Below are positions 11,378 to 25,899 of a stretch of DNA of 64,000 nt, piece by piece. Position 1 is the first letter of the stretch, and the number at the start of each line of letters is the position of its first letter. The DNA comes from Pseudomonas fluorescens (GTDB lineage Bacteria > Pseudomonadota > Gammaproteobacteria > Pseudomonadales > Pseudomonadaceae), in the NCBI RefSeq assembly GCF_001648775.1, contig NZ_LVEJ01000008.1, forward strand, positions 181,853-245,852, read 5' to 3'. The notes under the pieces are model-generated. The model did no database searches. It was not told the DNA's origin and saw nothing but the letters and a program-made list of their open reading frames with translations. The translations under genes were made by a program, and so were the position numbers.

Positions 11378-12841
11378 TCAGCCCGCCAGACCCGCCTGCT
11401 GAACCAGTGTCAGCAATGGCTGCGGGTACACACCCAGGAAGAACGCGACCAGGGCGATGGCCAGCAGCATCACGCCGCCTGCCTTCTGTTCCCAGTGCAG
11501 CTGGGCGTCGTGGCGACGCAGGTTTGGCTCGATCAGGTACAGGGTGACCATCACGCGCAGGTAGTAGAAGACGCCGATGGCGCTGCCCAGTACCAGCGAA
11601 CCCACCAACCACCACTGATGCGATTCAACACCGGTAGCGATGATGTAGAACTTGCCGATGAAGCCTGCAGTCAGCGGGATACCCGCCAGCGACAGCATCA
11701 TCACGGTGAGTACGGCGGTCAGGTACGGACGGCGCCAGAACAGGCCGCGGTATTCGTACAGGGCGTCCGCGTCACGGCCGTTGTACGGCGAGGACATCAG
11801 GGTGATCACGCCGAAGGCGCCGAGGCTGGTGATCACGTAGGTGACCAGGTACACGCCGATGGCTTCCACCGCCAGACCCTTGCTCGCCACCAGCGCGATC
11901 AGCAGGTAGCCGAAGTGCGCGATGGACGAGTAACCGAGCAGACGCTTGAGGTTGCTCTGGGTCAGGGCCAGCAGGTTACCGAACAGGATCGAGGCGATGG
12001 CGATAACGGTCAGCACGTCGCTCAGTACACCACTGCTGGCGGCAGGGGAGATCTGGAACAGACGCACCATCACCGCAAACACTGCCACTTTCGACGCGGT
12101 CGCGAGGAACGCAGCCACTGGAGCCGGAGCACCTTCGTAGACGTCCGGCGTCCACAGGTGGAACGGTACCAGCGACAGCTTGAACGCCAGGCCGATCAGC
12201 ATCATGCCCAGGCCCAGTTGCGCCAGCGAGCTAGGCAGGCCAGTTGCAGCCAGAGCCTGACCGATACCGACGAAGCTCAGCGAACCCGAGTCTGCGTACA
12301 GCAGCGCCATACCGAACAACAGGAACGCGGAACCGGCGGCCGACAGCACCATGTATTTGATGCCGGCTTCCAGCGAACGCTTGTTGAAGAAGGCGTAAGC
12401 CACCAGACCGTAAACCGGTACCGAGAGCAGTTCCAGACCGATGAACAAACCGGCCAGGTGCTGCGCGCTGACCAGAACCAGACCACCGGCGGCGGCCATC
12501 AGGATCAGCAAGTACAGTTCTTCACGGTTGCCCGGGTAACCCGTACCGCCATCACCCAAATAGGCGTGGGCGAGGGTGACGCAAGCAAGCGTGGCGACCA
12601 GGATCAGCGCCATGTACAGGCAGGCAAAGGAGTCGATCTGCAGCAGTGGAGTCACGGCCAGAGGCGCGACTTTCAAGGCCGGCAGGATCGACAGCAAGGC
12701 CAGGTTCAGACCGGCGACCGAGATCAGGAAGGTCTGCGAGTGGTTGCGGCGCCAGGCGATTGCCAGCATCACCACGATAATGGTGAGGCTGGTGATCAAC
12801 AGTGGCGCAAGCGCAATAAAGTGTTGAATCGTGAATTCCAT
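11378..12841 (-). CDS. nuoN: NADH-quinone oxidoreductase subunit N
   Basis: 487 aa, 14 or so transmembrane helices; one of the three antiporter-like proton-pumping subunits of complex I. Recognisable segments are [20 protein letters not shown] (helix with the key Lys), [20 protein letters not shown] and [19 protein letters not shown]. Start at 12841 (MEFTIQHF), 7 bases after the nuoM stop; the longer frame to 12904 overlaps nuoM. Last gene of the operon. Confidence 0.96.
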   Translation of the reverse strand: MEFTIQHFIALAPLLITSLTIIVVMLAIAWRRNHSQTFLISVAGLNLALLSILPALKVAPLAVTPLLQIDSFACLYMALILVATLACVTLAHAYLGDGGTGYPGNREELYLLILMAAAGGLVLVSAQHLAGLFIGLELLSVPVYGLVAYAFFNKRSLEAGIKYMVLSAAGSAFLLFGMALLYADSGSLSFVGIGQALAATGLPSSLAQLGLGMMLIGLAFKLSLVPFHLWTPDVYEGAPAPVAAFLATASKVAVFAVMVRLFQISPAASSGVLSDVLTVIAIASILFGNLLALTQSNLKRLLGYSSIAHFGYLLIALVASKGLAVEAIGVYLVTYVITSLGAFGVITLMSSPYNGRDADALYEYRGLFWRRPYLTAVLTVMMLSLAGIPLTAGFIGKFYIIATGVESHQWWLVGSLVLGSAIGVFYYLRVMVTLYLIEPNLRRHDAQLHWEQKAGGVMLLAIALVAFFLGVYPQPLLTLVQQAGLAG

Positions 12842-12848
12842 AGCGCTC

Positions 12849-14381
12849 TTACCGGGCCGAAGCGAGTTGAGTGAAGGCGGTGCCGAGCCACTGCTGCACG
12901 CCATGCATCGTGGCGGCAGACGTGTCGAGGAACGGTTGCGGGTACACGCCGAGGTAAATCAGCAGCACCGCAAGGCCCAGCACCATGATCAGTTCGCGAG
13001 CGTCCATACCGTGCAGGATCGAATCCGATTTCGACGGACCGAAGTAGGCACGGTGGATCATGATCAGCGAGTAGACCGAACCGAACACCAGACCGGAGGT
13101 AGCAATCGCGGTGATCCATGGCGCGCTGGCGAACGTACCGATCAGGATCAGGAACTCACCGACAAAGTTACCGGTGCCCGGCAGACCCAAGGACGCGGCC
13201 GCAAAGAACAGGCTGATCGCCGGCAGGTAAGCGATACGCGACCACAGACCGCCCATCTCACGCATGTCACGAGTGTGCAGACGCTCGTACAACTGACCGC
13301 TGAGGATAAACAGTGCCGCCGCCGACACGCCGTGCGCCAACATCTGGATCACTGCACCTTGCAGGGCCAGTTGGCTGCCGGAGTAGATGCCGATCAACAC
13401 GAAGCCCATGTGGGAAACGGAGGAGAAGGCGATCAGGCGCTTGATGTCGGTTTGCGCGAACGCGAGGAACGCACCGTAGAAGATCCCGATCAGACCGAGG
13501 GTCATGGCGATCGGCGCGAACTCGGCCGAAGCATTCGGGAACAACGGCAGGGCGAAACGCAGCAGACCGTAGGCAGCGGTTTTCAGCAGGATACCGGCGA
13601 GGTCGACGGAACCTGCAGTCGGCGCCTGGGCGTGGGCATCAGGCAACCACGAGTGGAACGGTACGACCGGCAGCTTGACCGCAAAAGCGATGAAGAAGCC
13701 GAGCATGAGGATGTACTCGGTGGTCATCGACATCTTGGTTTTCAACAGGTCGGCGTAGTTGAAAGTAATCACGCCCGTGTTGTTGAAGTTGACCAGCACC
13801 AGACCGAGGATCGCCACCAGCATGATCAGGCCGGAAGCCTGAGTGAAGATGAAGAACTTGGTCGCCGCGTAGATCCGGGTTTTCTTGCCGTCCGAAGAAC
13901 TGTGACCCCAGAGCGCGATGAGGAAGTACATCGGCACCAGCATCATTTCCCAGAAGAAGAAGAACATGAACAGGTCGAGGGCGAGGAACACGCCGACAAC
14001 GCCGCCCAGGATCCACATCAGGTTCAGGTGGAAGAAGCCAACGTGACGTTGAATCTCTTTCCACGAGCAGAGTACCGAGAGGATACCCAGCAGACCGGTC
14101 AGCAGGATCATCAACAGCGACAGGCCGTCGAGGGCCAGGTGCACGTTGATGCCGAAGCGCTGGATCCAGACATGCTTGAACTCAAGCGCCCAGGTCGGAT
14201 CGGCGCCTGGCGCCGGAGCAAATGAATAGTCACCGTGGGCCCACAGCCAGAGGCCGAGGGCGAGTTCCAGGGTCATGGTCAACAGCGCAATCCAGCGGGG
14301 GAGGGTAGCGCCGAAGCGCTCACCCATCCAGCACAGCAGGCCGCCGATGAAGGGGATCAGGATTAGCCAAGGCAGAATCAT
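12849..14381 (-). CDS. nuoM: NADH-quinone oxidoreductase subunit M
   Basis: 510 aa antiporter-like membrane subunit of complex I, one proton channel. Contains [20 protein letters not shown] with the conserved Glu, the [20 protein letters not shown] loop and the [13 protein letters not shown] helix. Lies 39 bases behind nuoL and 7 before nuoN. Start [11 protein letters not shown] is the normal N-terminus. Confidence 0.97.
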   Translation of the reverse strand: MILPWLILIPFIGGLLCWMGERFGATLPRWIALLTMTLELALGLWLWAHGDYSFAPAPGADPTWALEFKHVWIQRFGINVHLALDGLSLLMILLTGLLGILSVLCSWKEIQRHVGFFHLNLMWILGGVVGVFLALDLFMFFFFWEMMLVPMYFLIALWGHSSSDGKKTRIYAATKFFIFTQASGLIMLVAILGLVLVNFNNTGVITFNYADLLKTKMSMTTEYILMLGFFIAFAVKLPVVPFHSWLPDAHAQAPTAGSVDLAGILLKTAAYGLLRFALPLFPNASAEFAPIAMTLGLIGIFYGAFLAFAQTDIKRLIAFSSVSHMGFVLIGIYSGSQLALQGAVIQMLAHGVSAAALFILSGQLYERLHTRDMREMGGLWSRIAYLPAISLFFAAASLGLPGTGNFVGEFLILIGTFASAPWITAIATSGLVFGSVYSLIMIHRAYFGPSKSDSILHGMDARELIMVLGLAVLLIYLGVYPQPFLDTSAATMHGVQQWLGTAFTQLASAR

Positions 14382-14420
14382 GACGGGCTCGTTTCCTTTC
14401 GCAAATTCGCAAGGTTCATA

Positions 14421-16274
14421 TCAGACCGCTACCAGCACGATGGCGCCAATAACCAGCACGGCACCAGCAGCCATCGAAGCAGCGTACCAACGCAGTTGAC
14501 CGGTCTCGGTGCGGCTCAGGGCAGTGTGACCACCCTTGGCCATACGCGGGATCAGACCGATGGTCTGGTCGAGCGGGTCTTTGCGCAGTACGTGGCTGAT
14601 CGCCAGGTAAGGCTTGACGAACAGTTTGTCGTAGATCCAGTCGAAGCCCCAGGCAGCGAACCACCAGGCCGAAAGGAAACGGCCGATGCCGCTGTTGGCG
14701 ATCGCCGTGACGAAGCGACGCTTGCCGAGGAACAGCAGCGCTGCCAGCAGGATGCCGGCGAGGGCGATGGCGCCCGAGGCGATTTCCAGACTGTGCTTGG
14801 CTTCGCCGCCGGCATGGCCAACGCTTTCTGGCAGCACGCCGTGCAGCGGTGGCACGATCATGGCGCCGACGAAAGTCGACAGCACGATCAGCACCGACAG
14901 TGGCAACCAGTGCGAGATGCCGTGACCGGCGTGGGCTTCGGTCTTGGCTTCACCGTGGAACGTGATGAAGATCAGGCGGAAGGTGTACAGCGAGGTCATG
15001 AACGCGCCGACCAGACCTGCGTAGAGCAGACCGTGGTTGCCGCTGGCGAACGCTTCCCAAAGGATTTCGTCCTTGGAGTAGAAGCCTGCGGTAACCAGTG
15101 GCAGGGCAGCCAGTGCCGCGCCGCCGACGATGAAGCTGGCGTAGGCCAGTGGCAGTTTCTTCCACAGACCGCCCATCTTGAAGATGTTCTGCTCGTGGTG
15201 GCAGGCAACGATCACCGCACCGGAAGCAAGGAACAGCAGGGCCTTGAAGAAGGCGTGGGTCATCAGGTGGAAAATCGCGCCATCCCAGGCGCCAACGCCC
15301 AGCGCCAGGAACATGTAGCCGATCTGGCTCATGGTCGAGTAGGCGAGGATACGTTTGATGTCGGTTTGTACCAGCGCGGCGAAACCTGCGAGAACCAGCG
15401 TCACACCGCCAACGATGCCGACCAGGTGCAGGATTTCCGGCGCCAGGGTGAACAGGCCGTGGGTACGGGCGATCAGGTAAACACCCGCAGTAACCATGGT
15501 TGCAGCGTGGATCAGTGCCGAAACGGGGGTCGGGCCGGCCATCGCGTCCGCGAGCCAGGTTTGCAGCGGCAGTTGCGCCGATTTACCGACCGCACCACCC
15601 AGCAGCATCAGGGTTGCCAGGGTGATCCAGAAGTCGCCGACCTGGAATTTCTGCGGTGCCAGCACCAGCAGTTCCTGGATGTTCAGCGTGCCGACTTGCT
15701 GGAACAGGATGAACAGGCCGATGGCCATGAACACGTCGCCGATCCGGGTCACGATGAAGGCCTTGAGGGCGGCGTTACCGTTGTTGCGGTTGCTGTAGTA
15801 GAAACCGATCAACAGGTACGAGCACAGGCCCACGCCTTCCCAGCCGAAGTACAGGAACAACAGGTTATCGCCGAGCACCAGGAACAGCATGCTGGCGATA
15901 AACAGGTTGGTGTACGAGAAGAAGCGCGAGTAACCCGCTTCACCGCGCATGTACCAGGACGCGAACAGGTGGATCAGGAAGCCGACGCCAACGACCACGC
16001 CGAGCATGGTGATCGACAGGCCGTCGACGTAGAGGGCGAAGTCAGGCTTGAAGCCTTCGACCGCCATCCACTTCCACAGTACCAGCGTGTAATGACCGCC
16101 TTCGGGTGGAGCGACGTTGAATTGCCAGATGACGTAGGCGGCGACAATCGCCGACAAGCCAATGGAACCCACGCCGATCAGCGCCGAGAGGTTTTCCGAC
16201 CAGCGTCCACGGGAGAACGACAGCAGCAGGAAACCGATCAGAGGGAATACGAAAGTCAGAAAGATAAGATTCAT
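14421..16274 (-). CDS. nuoL: NADH-quinone oxidoreductase subunit L
   Basis: 617 aa, the distal antiporter-like subunit with the long lateral helix at its C-terminus. Marks: [20 protein letters not shown] (conserved Glu), [36 protein letters not shown]. Overlaps the nuoK stop by four bases (ATGA), so translation is coupled. Confidence 0.97.
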   Translation of the reverse strand: MNLIFLTFVFPLIGFLLLSFSRGRWSENLSALIGVGSIGLSAIVAAYVIWQFNVAPPEGGHYTLVLWKWMAVEGFKPDFALYVDGLSITMLGVVVGVGFLIHLFASWYMRGEAGYSRFFSYTNLFIASMLFLVLGDNLLFLYFGWEGVGLCSYLLIGFYYSNRNNGNAALKAFIVTRIGDVFMAIGLFILFQQVGTLNIQELLVLAPQKFQVGDFWITLATLMLLGGAVGKSAQLPLQTWLADAMAGPTPVSALIHAATMVTAGVYLIARTHGLFTLAPEILHLVGIVGGVTLVLAGFAALVQTDIKRILAYSTMSQIGYMFLALGVGAWDGAIFHLMTHAFFKALLFLASGAVIVACHHEQNIFKMGGLWKKLPLAYASFIVGGAALAALPLVTAGFYSKDEILWEAFASGNHGLLYAGLVGAFMTSLYTFRLIFITFHGEAKTEAHAGHGISHWLPLSVLIVLSTFVGAMIVPPLHGVLPESVGHAGGEAKHSLEIASGAIALAGILLAALLFLGKRRFVTAIANSGIGRFLSAWWFAAWGFDWIYDKLFVKPYLAISHVLRKDPLDQTIGLIPRMAKGGHTALSRTETGQLRWYAASMAAGAVLVIGAIVLVAV

Positions 16275-16579
16275 CCGCGCATCTCACTGGCAGCGTCGAT
16301 ATCGAGCGTGTGGAAGCGGCGATACAGTTGCAGCAGGATCGCCAGACCAATACTGGCCTCGGCGGCTGCAAGGCTGATCACCAGGATGAACATGATCTGT
16401 CCATCCGGCTGGCCCCAACGGGCGCCAGCAACAATGAACGCCAGTGCAGAGGCGTTCATCATCACTTCCAGACTCATCAACACGAACAAAATGTTGCGGC
16501 GGACCATCAGGCCGACCAGACCAAGGCAGAACAGGATGCCGGCGACCGCCAGACCATGTTCGAGAGGGATAGCAGGCAT
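16271..16579 (-). CDS. nuoK: NADH-quinone oxidoreductase subunit K
   Basis: 102 aa, three transmembrane helices with the two conserved buried glutamates of NuoK (in [11 protein letters not shown] and [12 protein letters not shown]). Part of the proton pathway between the quinone site and the antiporter subunits. Starts 3 bases behind nuoJ. Confidence 0.96.
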   Translation of the reverse strand: MPAIPLEHGLAVAGILFCLGLVGLMVRRNILFVLMSLEVMMNASALAFIVAGARWGQPDGQIMFILVISLAAAEASIGLAILLQLYRRFHTLDIDAASEMRG

Positions 16580-16582
16580 GTC

Positions 16583-17083
16583 TTACTCCTTCGCCTCGTT
16601 ACGGCCCAAATGGAACGCCGTGACGGCTGCGGCGAGCAGCAGCATCGAGGCGAGTTCGACCACCAGCAGGTACGGGCCGAACAGGCTGATGCCCACGGCT
16701 TTCGCGTCTACGGTGGTGTGGCCGATGGCCTGACCGCTCTGGTGAGCGAACAGCACATACAGCAGTTCGGCCAGCAGCAGCGCGGCGAGAATCACCGGGC
16801 CGGCCCAGATGCCGGGCTTGAGCCAGACGCGTTCTTGCTGAACCGAGGCCGGGCCCAGGTTCAGCATCATCACCACAAACACGAACAGCACCATGATGGC
16901 GCCGGCGTAGGCGATCACTTCCAGCACGCCGGCGAACGGCGCGCCGAGTGCGAAGAAGGTCATGGCCACGGCGATCAACGAGATGATCAGGTAGAGCAGG
17001 GCGTGCACAGGGTTGGTGTTGGTGACTACGCGAAGCGTGGACACAACAGCGATACCCGATGCGAAATAGAAAGCGAATTCCAT
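16583..17083 (-). CDS. nuoJ: NADH-quinone oxidoreductase subunit J
   Basis: 166 aa, five transmembrane helices; TM3 contains [20 protein letters not shown], the conserved segment with the pi-bulge region that gates proton movement. Spaced 9 bases from nuoI. Length and order are normal for gammaproteobacteria. Confidence 0.95.
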   Translation of the reverse strand: MEFAFYFASGIAVVSTLRVVTNTNPVHALLYLIISLIAVAMTFFALGAPFAGVLEVIAYAGAIMVLFVFVVMMLNLGPASVQQERVWLKPGIWAGPVILAALLLAELLYVLFAHQSGQAIGHTTVDAKAVGISLFGPYLLVVELASMLLLAAAVTAFHLGRNEAKE

Positions 17084-17092
17084 CGTTCTTCC

Positions 17093-17641
17093 TTAAGGCA
17101 GCAAGCTCTTCACGTTGATCGGTTCGGCTTCGTTCTGCGCAGCGCCTTTCGGCTTGCCAGCGATTGCCATACCTGCAACACGATAGAAGTTGTAATCAGG
17201 GTTTTTGCCGGGGCCGGAGATCAACAGATCTTCTTTCTCGTACACCAGGTCCTGACGTTTGAACTCGGCCATCTCGAAATCCGGGGTCAACTGGATTGCG
17301 GTGGTCGGACAGGCTTCCTCGCAGAGACCGCAGAAAATGCAGCGCGAGAAGTTGATACGGAAGAAGTCCGGGTACCAGCGACCGTCTTCGGTTTCAGCTT
17401 TCTGCAGCGAGATGCAACCCACCGGGCAAGCCACGGCGCACAGGTTGCAGGCAACGCAACGCTCTTCGCCATCGGGGTCACGGGTCAGGACGATACGACC
17501 ACGGTAGCGTGGTGGCAGGTAGACCGCTTCTTCCGGGTATTGCAGGGTGTCGCGCTTGCGAAAGCCATGGCCGAAGACCATGACCAGGCTGCGCAACTGG
17601 GTACCAGTACCCTTAACGATGTCGCCAATATATTTGAACAT
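17093..17641 (-). CDS. nuoI: NADH-quinone oxidoreductase subunit I (two 4Fe-4S clusters)
   Basis: 182 aa peripheral-arm subunit. Two ferredoxin motifs, [15 protein letters not shown] and [15 protein letters not shown], bind clusters N6a and N6b, which pass electrons towards NuoB. N-terminal amphipathic helix ([19 protein letters not shown]). 11 bases after nuoH. Confidence 0.97.
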   Translation of the reverse strand: MFKYIGDIVKGTGTQLRSLVMVFGHGFRKRDTLQYPEEAVYLPPRYRGRIVLTRDPDGEERCVACNLCAVACPVGCISLQKAETEDGRWYPDFFRINFSRCIFCGLCEEACPTTAIQLTPDFEMAEFKRQDLVYEKEDLLISGPGKNPDYNFYRVAGMAIAGKPKGAAQNEAEPINVKSLLP

Positions 17642-17652
17642 GGGTCAAATCC

Positions 17653-18660
17653 TCACTGAACCGCGACTGCAGGCGTGTTCCACAACACGACCGCAGCGGT
17701 CACCAGCAAATTGATCAGGGTCAGTGGCAGGCAGAATTTCCAGCTGAAATCCATCACCTGGTCATAACGCGGACGCGGAATGGAAGCGCGCAGCAGGATG
17801 AACAGCATGATGAAGAACGCGGTCTTCAGTGCGAACCAGACGAACGCCAGTTGCGGCAAGATGCCGAACGGACCGTGCCAGCCACCGAAGAACAGGGTGA
17901 CCAGCAGCGCCGAGATCAGGATGATGCCGATGTATTCACCGACGAAGAACATGCCCCATTTCATACCGGCGTATTCAATGTGGTAACCGTCGGCCAGTTC
18001 CTGCTCCGCTTCCGGCTGGTCGAACGGGTGACGGTGAGTCACGGCGACGCCAGCGATGAAGAAGGTACAGAAGCCGAAGAACTGCGGAATGATGAACCAC
18101 AGGTTCTGCGCCTGGTACTCGACGATGTCGCGCATGTTGAACGAGCCGACCTGGACCACGATGCCCATCAGGGCCAGGCCCATGAACACTTCGTAGGACA
18201 CGGTCTGCGCCGAGGCACGCAAGCTGCCGAGCAGGGCGAACTTGTTGTTACTCGACCAGCCGGCGAACAGCACCGCGTAGACCGACAGACCGGCCATGGC
18301 GAAGAAGAACAGCAGGCCGATGTTCAGATCCGCGACGCCCCAGGTCGGGGTGATCGGGATGATCGCGAAGGCGATCAGCAGGGCGGACATCGCCACCACC
18401 GGTGCCAGGGTGAAGATCACCTTGTCGGCAAACGGCGGGGTCCAGTCTTCCTTGAAGAACATCTTCAGCATGTCGGCGGCGATCTGGAACATGCCGAACG
18501 GGCCAACGCGGTTCGGACCGTAACGGTCCTGCCACCAGCCCAGCAGGCGACGTTCGACAAAGCTGAGCAACGCGCCCGCGACCACCACGGCCAGCAGAAT
18601 CACGATGGCTTTGACGACCGAGAGGATCACATCGATCACTTCAGGGGTGAACCAGGTCAT
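17653..18660 (-). CDS. nuoH: NADH-quinone oxidoreductase subunit H
   Basis: 335 aa, eight membrane helices, forms the quinone-binding chamber with NuoB and NuoD. Conserved cytoplasmic loops are visible: [20 protein letters not shown] and [20 protein letters not shown] (acidic residues coupling quinone reduction to pumping). Overlaps nuoG by four bases. Confidence 0.97.
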   Translation of the reverse strand: MTWFTPEVIDVILSVVKAIVILLAVVVAGALLSFVERRLLGWWQDRYGPNRVGPFGMFQIAADMLKMFFKEDWTPPFADKVIFTLAPVVAMSALLIAFAIIPITPTWGVADLNIGLLFFFAMAGLSVYAVLFAGWSSNNKFALLGSLRASAQTVSYEVFMGLALMGIVVQVGSFNMRDIVEYQAQNLWFIIPQFFGFCTFFIAGVAVTHRHPFDQPEAEQELADGYHIEYAGMKWGMFFVGEYIGIILISALLVTLFFGGWHGPFGILPQLAFVWFALKTAFFIMLFILLRASIPRPRYDQVMDFSWKFCLPLTLINLLVTAAVVLWNTPAVAVQ

Positions 18661-21371
18661 TGCGCTGCCTCCTGCAGACCGTCGACGGATACGCCGGCGA
18701 ATGCCGGTGGAATGCCGGCGATGCCCGCAGGCAATGCCACCAGACCTGCGCCCAGTTCTTCATTGATACGCAGCGGCAGACGCAGGGTCTGACCGGCCAC
18801 GTTCAGGCTCAGCAGGGCACCGTCGTTGACGCCCAGACGATCCGCTTCCGACTTGGCCAGAGCCACGTACGGAGCCGGAATGCGCTCTTGAACCGGCGCG
18901 GCTTTCGAAGAGTTTTCTTCGCTGCCGAACAGGTGGAAGAACGGCACGGCTTGCCAGGTGCCCGGCGCCGGGTTGAATGCGCGCGGTGCTGCAGCGAACC
19001 AGTTCAGCGAATCACCGGTGCTTTCGATCAGGCGAGTGCCCGGGTCGCCTGCACGGATGTGACCACCAACTTCGTCCTGGAACTTGTTCCACGCTTGTGG
19101 CGAGTTCCAGCCCGGCGACCATGCAAATGGCACCTGCTGACGCGGTTCGGCAGAGCCCGAGTAACCTTCCATGGAGAAGGCAAACGCGGTGTCTTTGTCT
19201 TGCGGGGTGCGTGGTTCGTGAACGCTGATGTCGGCGCGCATCGCGGTGCGACCGGAATAACGCAGCGGCTCACGCGCCAGTTTCAGACCCTTGATGCGGA
19301 ACGCCGCCGACGGTGCCGCGTCGACGATACGCGCCAGTTGCGCGGTGCTCGAAGCAACGGCAGCGGTGACGTGGTCGAGTTGCGTCCAGTCGATCGGCTG
19401 GTTCAGCAGGGTCGCGCGCAGGGCGTGCAGCCAGCGCCAGCCTTCGTGAACCAGGATGCTCGCATCCAGATACTGCGGGTCGAAAACCTGGAAGAAGCGC
19501 TGGGCGCGACCTTCCTGGCTGACCAGCGTACCGTCGCCTTCGGCGAAGCTCGCGGCTGGCAGAACCAGATGCGCGCGGTCGGTGGTGGCAGTCTTCTGAT
19601 GGTCGGCAACGATCACCACTTGTGCAGCGTTCAGTGCCGCATCGACTTTTTCTTTGGCGGTGCGGGTGTACAGATCGTTTTCCAGCACAACGATCGCGTC
19701 AGCCTTGCCATCGATGACGGCTTGCAGCGCAGCATCCACCGATTCGCCACCGAGCATGGCCAGACCGAGGCTGTTGGCTTCCGGCACGATCAGGCTGATC
19801 GAGCCGTTCTTCTCGCGCAGCTTCAAGGCCTTGGCGATGTTCGCGGCGGCTTCGATCAAGGCTTTGGAGCCCAGCGAAGTACCGGCGATGATCAGCGGAC
19901 GTTTGGCGGCGAGCAGGGCGTCAGCAATACGTTTGGCCAGTTCCAGTGCTTCAGCGTCCAGACCTTCAACGGCCGGCGCGCTGGCATCCAGAGCATGAGC
20001 AACGGCGAAACCGATGCGCGCCAGATCGTCAGGTGCGGCGTGTACACATTCTTCAGCGATGTCGTCGAGCTTGGTTTCAGCCAGGCTGGCGATGAACAGC
20101 GGGTTCAGCGCGTGCTGACCGATGTTCTTCACGGCGGCGTCGAGCCAAGGCTGAACGCGCATGGCTTCGGCCATGTCTTCAGCTTTGCCTTTGACCGATT
20201 GACGCAGCGACAGCGCCACACGGGCGGCGGTCTGGGTCAGGTCTTCGCCGAGGACGAAAATCGCATCGTGGTCTTCGATGTCGCGCATGCTCGGCACAGG
20301 CAGCGGGCTGTCGTTCAGCACTTGCAGGACCAGACGGATGCGCTCCAGTTCGGAGGCTTCGATGCCCGAATAGAAGTGCTCGGCGCCAACCAGTTCGCGC
20401 AGCGCGTAGTTGCTTTCAAGGCTGGCACGCGGCGAACCGATACCAACGATGTTGCGACCGCGCAGCAGGTCAGCGGCTTTATCCAGTGCGGCGTCCAGGC
20501 TGAGCTTGGTGCCGTCGGCCAGCAGCGGTTGACGTGGGCGGTCGGTGCGGTTGACGTAGCCATAACCGAAACGGCCACGGTCGCACAGGAAGTACTGGTT
20601 CACCGAACCGTTGAAACGGTTTTCGATGCGACGCAGTTCGCCGTAGCGCTCGCCCGGGGAAATGTTGCAACCGCTCGAGCAGCCATGGCAGATGCTCGGC
20701 GAGAACTGCATGTCCCACTTGCGGTTGTAGCGCTCGGAGTGAGTCTTGTCGGTGAACACACCGGTCGGGCAGACCTCGGTGAGGTTGCCGGAGAACTCGC
20801 TTTCGAGGGTGCCGTCTTCAACGCGACCGAAGTACACGTTGTCGTGGGCGCCGAACACACCGAGGTCGGTGCCGCCAGCGTAATCCTTGTAGAAACGCAC
20901 GCAGCGGTAGCAAGCGATGCAGCGGTTCATTTCGTGGGAAATGAACGGGCCCAGTTGCTGGTTCTGGTGGGTGCGTTTGGTGAAGCGATAACGGCGCTCG
21001 TTGTGGCCGGTCATCACTGTCATGTCTTGCAGGTGGCAATGACCGCCTTCTTCGCACACAGGGCAGTCGTGCGGGTGGTTGGTCATCAGCCATTCAACAA
21101 CACTGGCGCGGAACGCCTTGGATTCTTCATCTTCGATGGAGATCCAGGTGTTGTCGGTGGCAGGCGTCATGCAGGACATGACGATGCGACCACGGGTGTC
21201 GTTCTCGTCGGTGTACTGCTTGACCGCGCACTGGCGGCAAGCCCCGACGCTACCGAGCGCGGGGTGCCAGCAGAAATATGGAATGTCGAGGCCCAGCGAC
21301 AGACATGCCTGTAACAGGTTGTCTGCCCCGTCGACTTCGAGCGCTTTGCCGTCTACGTGGATAGTGGCCAT
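18657..21371 (-). CDS. nuoG: NADH-quinone oxidoreductase subunit G
   Basis: 904 aa, the large peripheral subunit. N-terminal 2Fe-2S domain ([20 protein letters not shown]), the HxxxC site [14 protein letters not shown], a 4Fe-4S motif [17 protein letters not shown], then [13 protein letters not shown] for the extra N7 cluster. A long molybdopterin-oxidoreductase-like domain without the cofactor follows. A long ORF on the opposite strand (18660-21314) is a shadow. A 133-base spacer separates it from nuoF, the largest gap in the operon. Confidence 0.96.
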   Translation of the reverse strand: MATIHVDGKALEVDGADNLLQACLSLGLDIPYFCWHPALGSVGACRQCAVKQYTDENDTRGRIVMSCMTPATDNTWISIEDEESKAFRASVVEWLMTNHPHDCPVCEEGGHCHLQDMTVMTGHNERRYRFTKRTHQNQQLGPFISHEMNRCIACYRCVRFYKDYAGGTDLGVFGAHDNVYFGRVEDGTLESEFSGNLTEVCPTGVFTDKTHSERYNRKWDMQFSPSICHGCSSGCNISPGERYGELRRIENRFNGSVNQYFLCDRGRFGYGYVNRTDRPRQPLLADGTKLSLDAALDKAADLLRGRNIVGIGSPRASLESNYALRELVGAEHFYSGIEASELERIRLVLQVLNDSPLPVPSMRDIEDHDAIFVLGEDLTQTAARVALSLRQSVKGKAEDMAEAMRVQPWLDAAVKNIGQHALNPLFIASLAETKLDDIAEECVHAAPDDLARIGFAVAHALDASAPAVEGLDAEALELAKRIADALLAAKRPLIIAGTSLGSKALIEAAANIAKALKLREKNGSISLIVPEANSLGLAMLGGESVDAALQAVIDGKADAIVVLENDLYTRTAKEKVDAALNAAQVVIVADHQKTATTDRAHLVLPAASFAEGDGTLVSQEGRAQRFFQVFDPQYLDASILVHEGWRWLHALRATLLNQPIDWTQLDHVTAAVASSTAQLARIVDAAPSAAFRIKGLKLAREPLRYSGRTAMRADISVHEPRTPQDKDTAFAFSMEGYSGSAEPRQQVPFAWSPGWNSPQAWNKFQDEVGGHIRAGDPGTRLIESTGDSLNWFAAAPRAFNPAPGTWQAVPFFHLFGSEENSSKAAPVQERIPAPYVALAKSEADRLGVNDGALLSLNVAGQTLRLPLRINEELGAGLVALPAGIAGIPPAFAGVSVDGLQEAAQ

Positions 21372-21504
21372 GGTTCAAAGGTCTTCGTTGGCCCGGTGTC
21401 AGCGGGCGTGGCTAATGGAATCTTGTTATCCGTGCGAATCAAACCAGCCTCGAAAGGCGTCATCGCAGGAGGCGAAGGGCCAGGCCCTTCACCTTATTAA
21501 GCGT
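21372..21504 (-). other. nuoF-nuoG intercistronic spacer with small hairpin
   Basis: The other nuo junctions within 11378-25141 overlap or have short gaps, while this one has 133 bases. It holds a GAAGGGCC/GGCCCTTC inverted repeat (about 21474-21490) close to the nuoF stop, not followed by a T run. It could be an RNA-processing or stability element; no gene or clear promoter is visible. Confidence 0.4.
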
Positions 21505-22860
21505 TTACGCGCCGATTACGATCGGCCTTGCCAGAGGCGGGACGGCGGCGCTGACTGGCGCGATACCGGCTTCAAACTCTGGACGGAAGTATTTGATCGC
21601 GCTGCCCAACGGTTCCACGGCACCCGGTGCGTGTGCACAGAAGGTCTTGCCCGGGCCGAGGAAGTTGACCAGACCCAGCAGGGTCTCGATGTCGCCTGGC
21701 TGACCGCGGCCTTCTTCGATGGCCATCAAGAGCTTGACGCTCCATGGCAAACCATCGCGGCACGGGGTGCAGAAACCGCACGACTCGCGAGCGAAGAACT
21801 GCTCCATGTTGCGCAGCAAGGAGACCATGTTGACGCTGTCATCCACCGCCATGGCCAGGCCGGTACCCATACGGGTGCCCACTTTGGCGATGCCGCCGGC
21901 GTACATTTGCGCGTCGAGGTGCTCAGGCAGGAGGAAACCGGTACCGGCGCCACCTGGCTGCCAGGCCTTGAGTTTGAAACCGTCGCGCATGCCGCCGGCG
22001 TAGTCTTCGAACAACTCGCGACCGGTGACGCCGAATGGCAATTCCCACAGGCCAGGGTTTTTGACTTTGCCGGAGAAGCCCATGAGCTTGGTGCCCATGT
22101 CTTCGCTGCCTTCACGCGCCAACGATTTGTACCAGTCAACGCCGTCGGCAATGATCGCCGGCACGTTGCACAGGGTTTCGACGTTGTTCACGCAAGTCGG
22201 CTTGCCCCACACGCCAACGGCGGCTGGGAAGGGCGGCTTGGAGCGCGGGTTGGCGCGGCGGCCTTCGAGGGAGTTGATCAGTGCGGTTTCTTCACCGCAG
22301 ATGTAACGCCCGGCGCCGGTGTGGACGAACAGCTCGAAATCGAAGCCGCTACCGAGAATGTTTTTACCCAGCAGGCCTGCAGCCTTGGCTTCTTCCACGG
22401 CACGGTTGAGGTGCTTGGCGGCGGTGGTGTACTCGCCACGCAGGAAGATGTAGCCACGGTAGGTTTTCAGCGCGCGGGCACTGATCAGCATGCCTTCGAT
22501 CAGCAGATGGGGCAGTTGCTCCATCAGCATGCGGTCTTTCCAGGTGTTCGGCTCCATCTCGTCCGCGTTGCACAGCAGGTAGCGGATGTTGATGGATTCG
22601 TCTTTGGGCATCAGGCCCCACTTCACGCCCGTGGGGAAGCCTGCACCGCCGCGACCTTTAAGGCCTGCGTCTTTCACGGTCTGGACGATGGCGTCCTGAT
22701 CCATGTCGGCAAAGGCTTTGCGCGCAGCGGCGTAACCGTTCTTGGCCTGGTACTCGTCGAGCCACACGGCTTCGCCGTCATCGCGCAGACGCCAGGTCAG
22801 CGGGTGAGTCTCGGCCGAACGCTGAATGCGGTTGGCGGGACCGAAAGATGTCAGGGTCAT
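21505..22860 (-). CDS. nuoF: NADH-quinone oxidoreductase subunit F (NADH and FMN binding)
   Basis: 451 aa, the electron entry subunit. Gly-rich NADH site [20 protein letters not shown]-binding region [17 protein letters not shown] and the 4Fe-4S (N3) motif [12 protein letters not shown]. Overlaps nuoE by four bases. Start [11 protein letters not shown] agrees with Pseudomonas homologues as I recall them. Confidence 0.97.
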   Translation of the reverse strand: MTLTSFGPANRIQRSAETHPLTWRLRDDGEAVWLDEYQAKNGYAAARKAFADMDQDAIVQTVKDAGLKGRGGAGFPTGVKWGLMPKDESINIRYLLCNADEMEPNTWKDRMLMEQLPHLLIEGMLISARALKTYRGYIFLRGEYTTAAKHLNRAVEEAKAAGLLGKNILGSGFDFELFVHTGAGRYICGEETALINSLEGRRANPRSKPPFPAAVGVWGKPTCVNNVETLCNVPAIIADGVDWYKSLAREGSEDMGTKLMGFSGKVKNPGLWELPFGVTGRELFEDYAGGMRDGFKLKAWQPGGAGTGFLLPEHLDAQMYAGGIAKVGTRMGTGLAMAVDDSVNMVSLLRNMEQFFARESCGFCTPCRDGLPWSVKLLMAIEEGRGQPGDIETLLGLVNFLGPGKTFCAHAPGAVEPLGSAIKYFRPEFEAGIAPVSAAVPPLARPIVIGA

Positions 22861-23354
22861 ACGTAGCCCTCGAGCAGTTTGGCGACGCCAGCAGGCTGCA
22901 CATCACCAAAGGTGTCGTCGTCGATCATCAGCGCCGGCGCCTTGTCGCAGTTGCCGAGGCAGCAGACAGGCAGCAGGGTGAAACGACCGTCGGTGGTGGT
23001 CTGACCCAGGCCGATGCCCAGATTGTTCTGGATTTCGCTGACCACTGACTCGTGGCCGCCGATGTAGCAGACCATGCTGTCGCAGACGCGAATGATGTGA
23101 CGGCCAACCGGCTGACGGAAAATCTGGCTATAGAAAGTAGCCACACCTTCAACGTCGCTGGCCGGGATGCCGAGGATCTCGCCGATCGCGTACAGGGCGC
23201 CATCCGGCACCCAGCCGCGTTCTTTCTGAACGATCTTCAGGGCTTCGATCGACGCCGCGCGCGGGTCTTCGTAGTGATGCAGCTCGTGCTCGATGGCCGA
23301 GCGCTCGGTTTCACTGAGGGTGAAACGGTCTGTCTGGATAAGCGTGCTGTTCAT
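22857..23354 (-). CDS. nuoE: NADH-quinone oxidoreductase subunit E (2Fe-2S)
   Basis: 165 aa thioredoxin-like subunit with the N1a 2Fe-2S cluster: CDSMVC (C-x4-C) and [10 protein letters not shown]. Sits beside NuoF in the NADH-dehydrogenase module. Starts 2 bases behind nuoCD. Confidence 0.96.
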   Translation of the reverse strand: MNSTLIQTDRFTLSETERSAIEHELHHYEDPRAASIEALKIVQKERGWVPDGALYAIGEILGIPASDVEGVATFYSQIFRQPVGRHIIRVCDSMVCYIGGHESVVSEIQNNLGIGLGQTTTDGRFTLLPVCCLGNCDKAPALMIDDDTFGDVQPAGVAKLLEGYV

Positions 23355-23356
23355 GC

Positions 23357-25198
<1,842 letters not shown>

Positions 25199-25214
25199 TC
25201 AGAACAGATCTGGA

Positions 25215-25889
25215 TCAGACTTCGTCAGGGCTGCGCAGGTTGGTGACTGCGATTCGCTGTTCGCGGCGCTCTTCCTTCTGCGAAGGCATGTCGGCGCGAT
25301 AAACGCCTTGATCGCCAACGACCCAGGAAAGCGGACGACGCTCCTTGCCAATCGATTCCTGCAACAGCATCAAGCCTTGCAGAAATGCTTCCGGGCGAGG
25401 AGGGCAGCCAGGTACGTAGACGTCCACGGGCAGGAACTTGTCCACCCCTTGAACCACAGAGTAGATGTCGTACATGCCGCCGGAGTTAGCGCACGAACCC
25501 ATGGAGATAACCCACTTCGGCTCGAGCATCTGCTCGTAGAGACGCTGGATGATCGGCGCCATCTTGATGAAGCAGGTACCGGCGATAACCATGAAGTCGG
25601 CCTGACGCGGCGATGCCCGGATAACCTCGGCGCCAAAGCGCGCGATGTCGTGGGGCGCCGTGAAGGCGGTGGTCATTTCCACGTAGCAGCACGACAAGCC
25701 GAAGTTGTACGGCCACAGGGAGTTTTTACGCCCCCAGTTGACCGCGCCACTCAGCACGTCTTCCAGCTTGCCCATGAAAATGTTTTTGTGGACTTGATCT
25801 TCTAACGGATCGGCAACGGTTTCCCGTTCGCCAATCGGATATTGCTCGTTAGGAGCATCGGGGTCGATCCTGGTGAGATTGTATTGCAT
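25215..25889 (-). CDS. nuoB: NADH-quinone oxidoreductase subunit B (terminal N2 cluster)
   Basis: 224 aa. Holds the N2 4Fe-4S cluster through the tandem cysteines [18 protein letters not shown] and [10 protein letters not shown], next to the quinone site. The ATG at 25889 has GAGG 8 bases upstream; the TTG two codons earlier is too near that site. 73 bases separate it from nuoCD, 10 bases from nuoA. Confidence 0.95.
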   Translation of the reverse strand: MQYNLTRIDPDAPNEQYPIGERETVADPLEDQVHKNIFMGKLEDVLSGAVNWGRKNSLWPYNFGLSCCYVEMTTAFTAPHDIARFGAEVIRASPRQADFMVIAGTCFIKMAPIIQRLYEQMLEPKWVISMGSCANSGGMYDIYSVVQGVDKFLPVDVYVPGCPPRPEAFLQGLMLLQESIGKERRPLSWVVGDQGVYRADMPSQKEERREQRIAVTNLRSPDEV

Positions 25890-25899
25890 TGCCAAAGCC

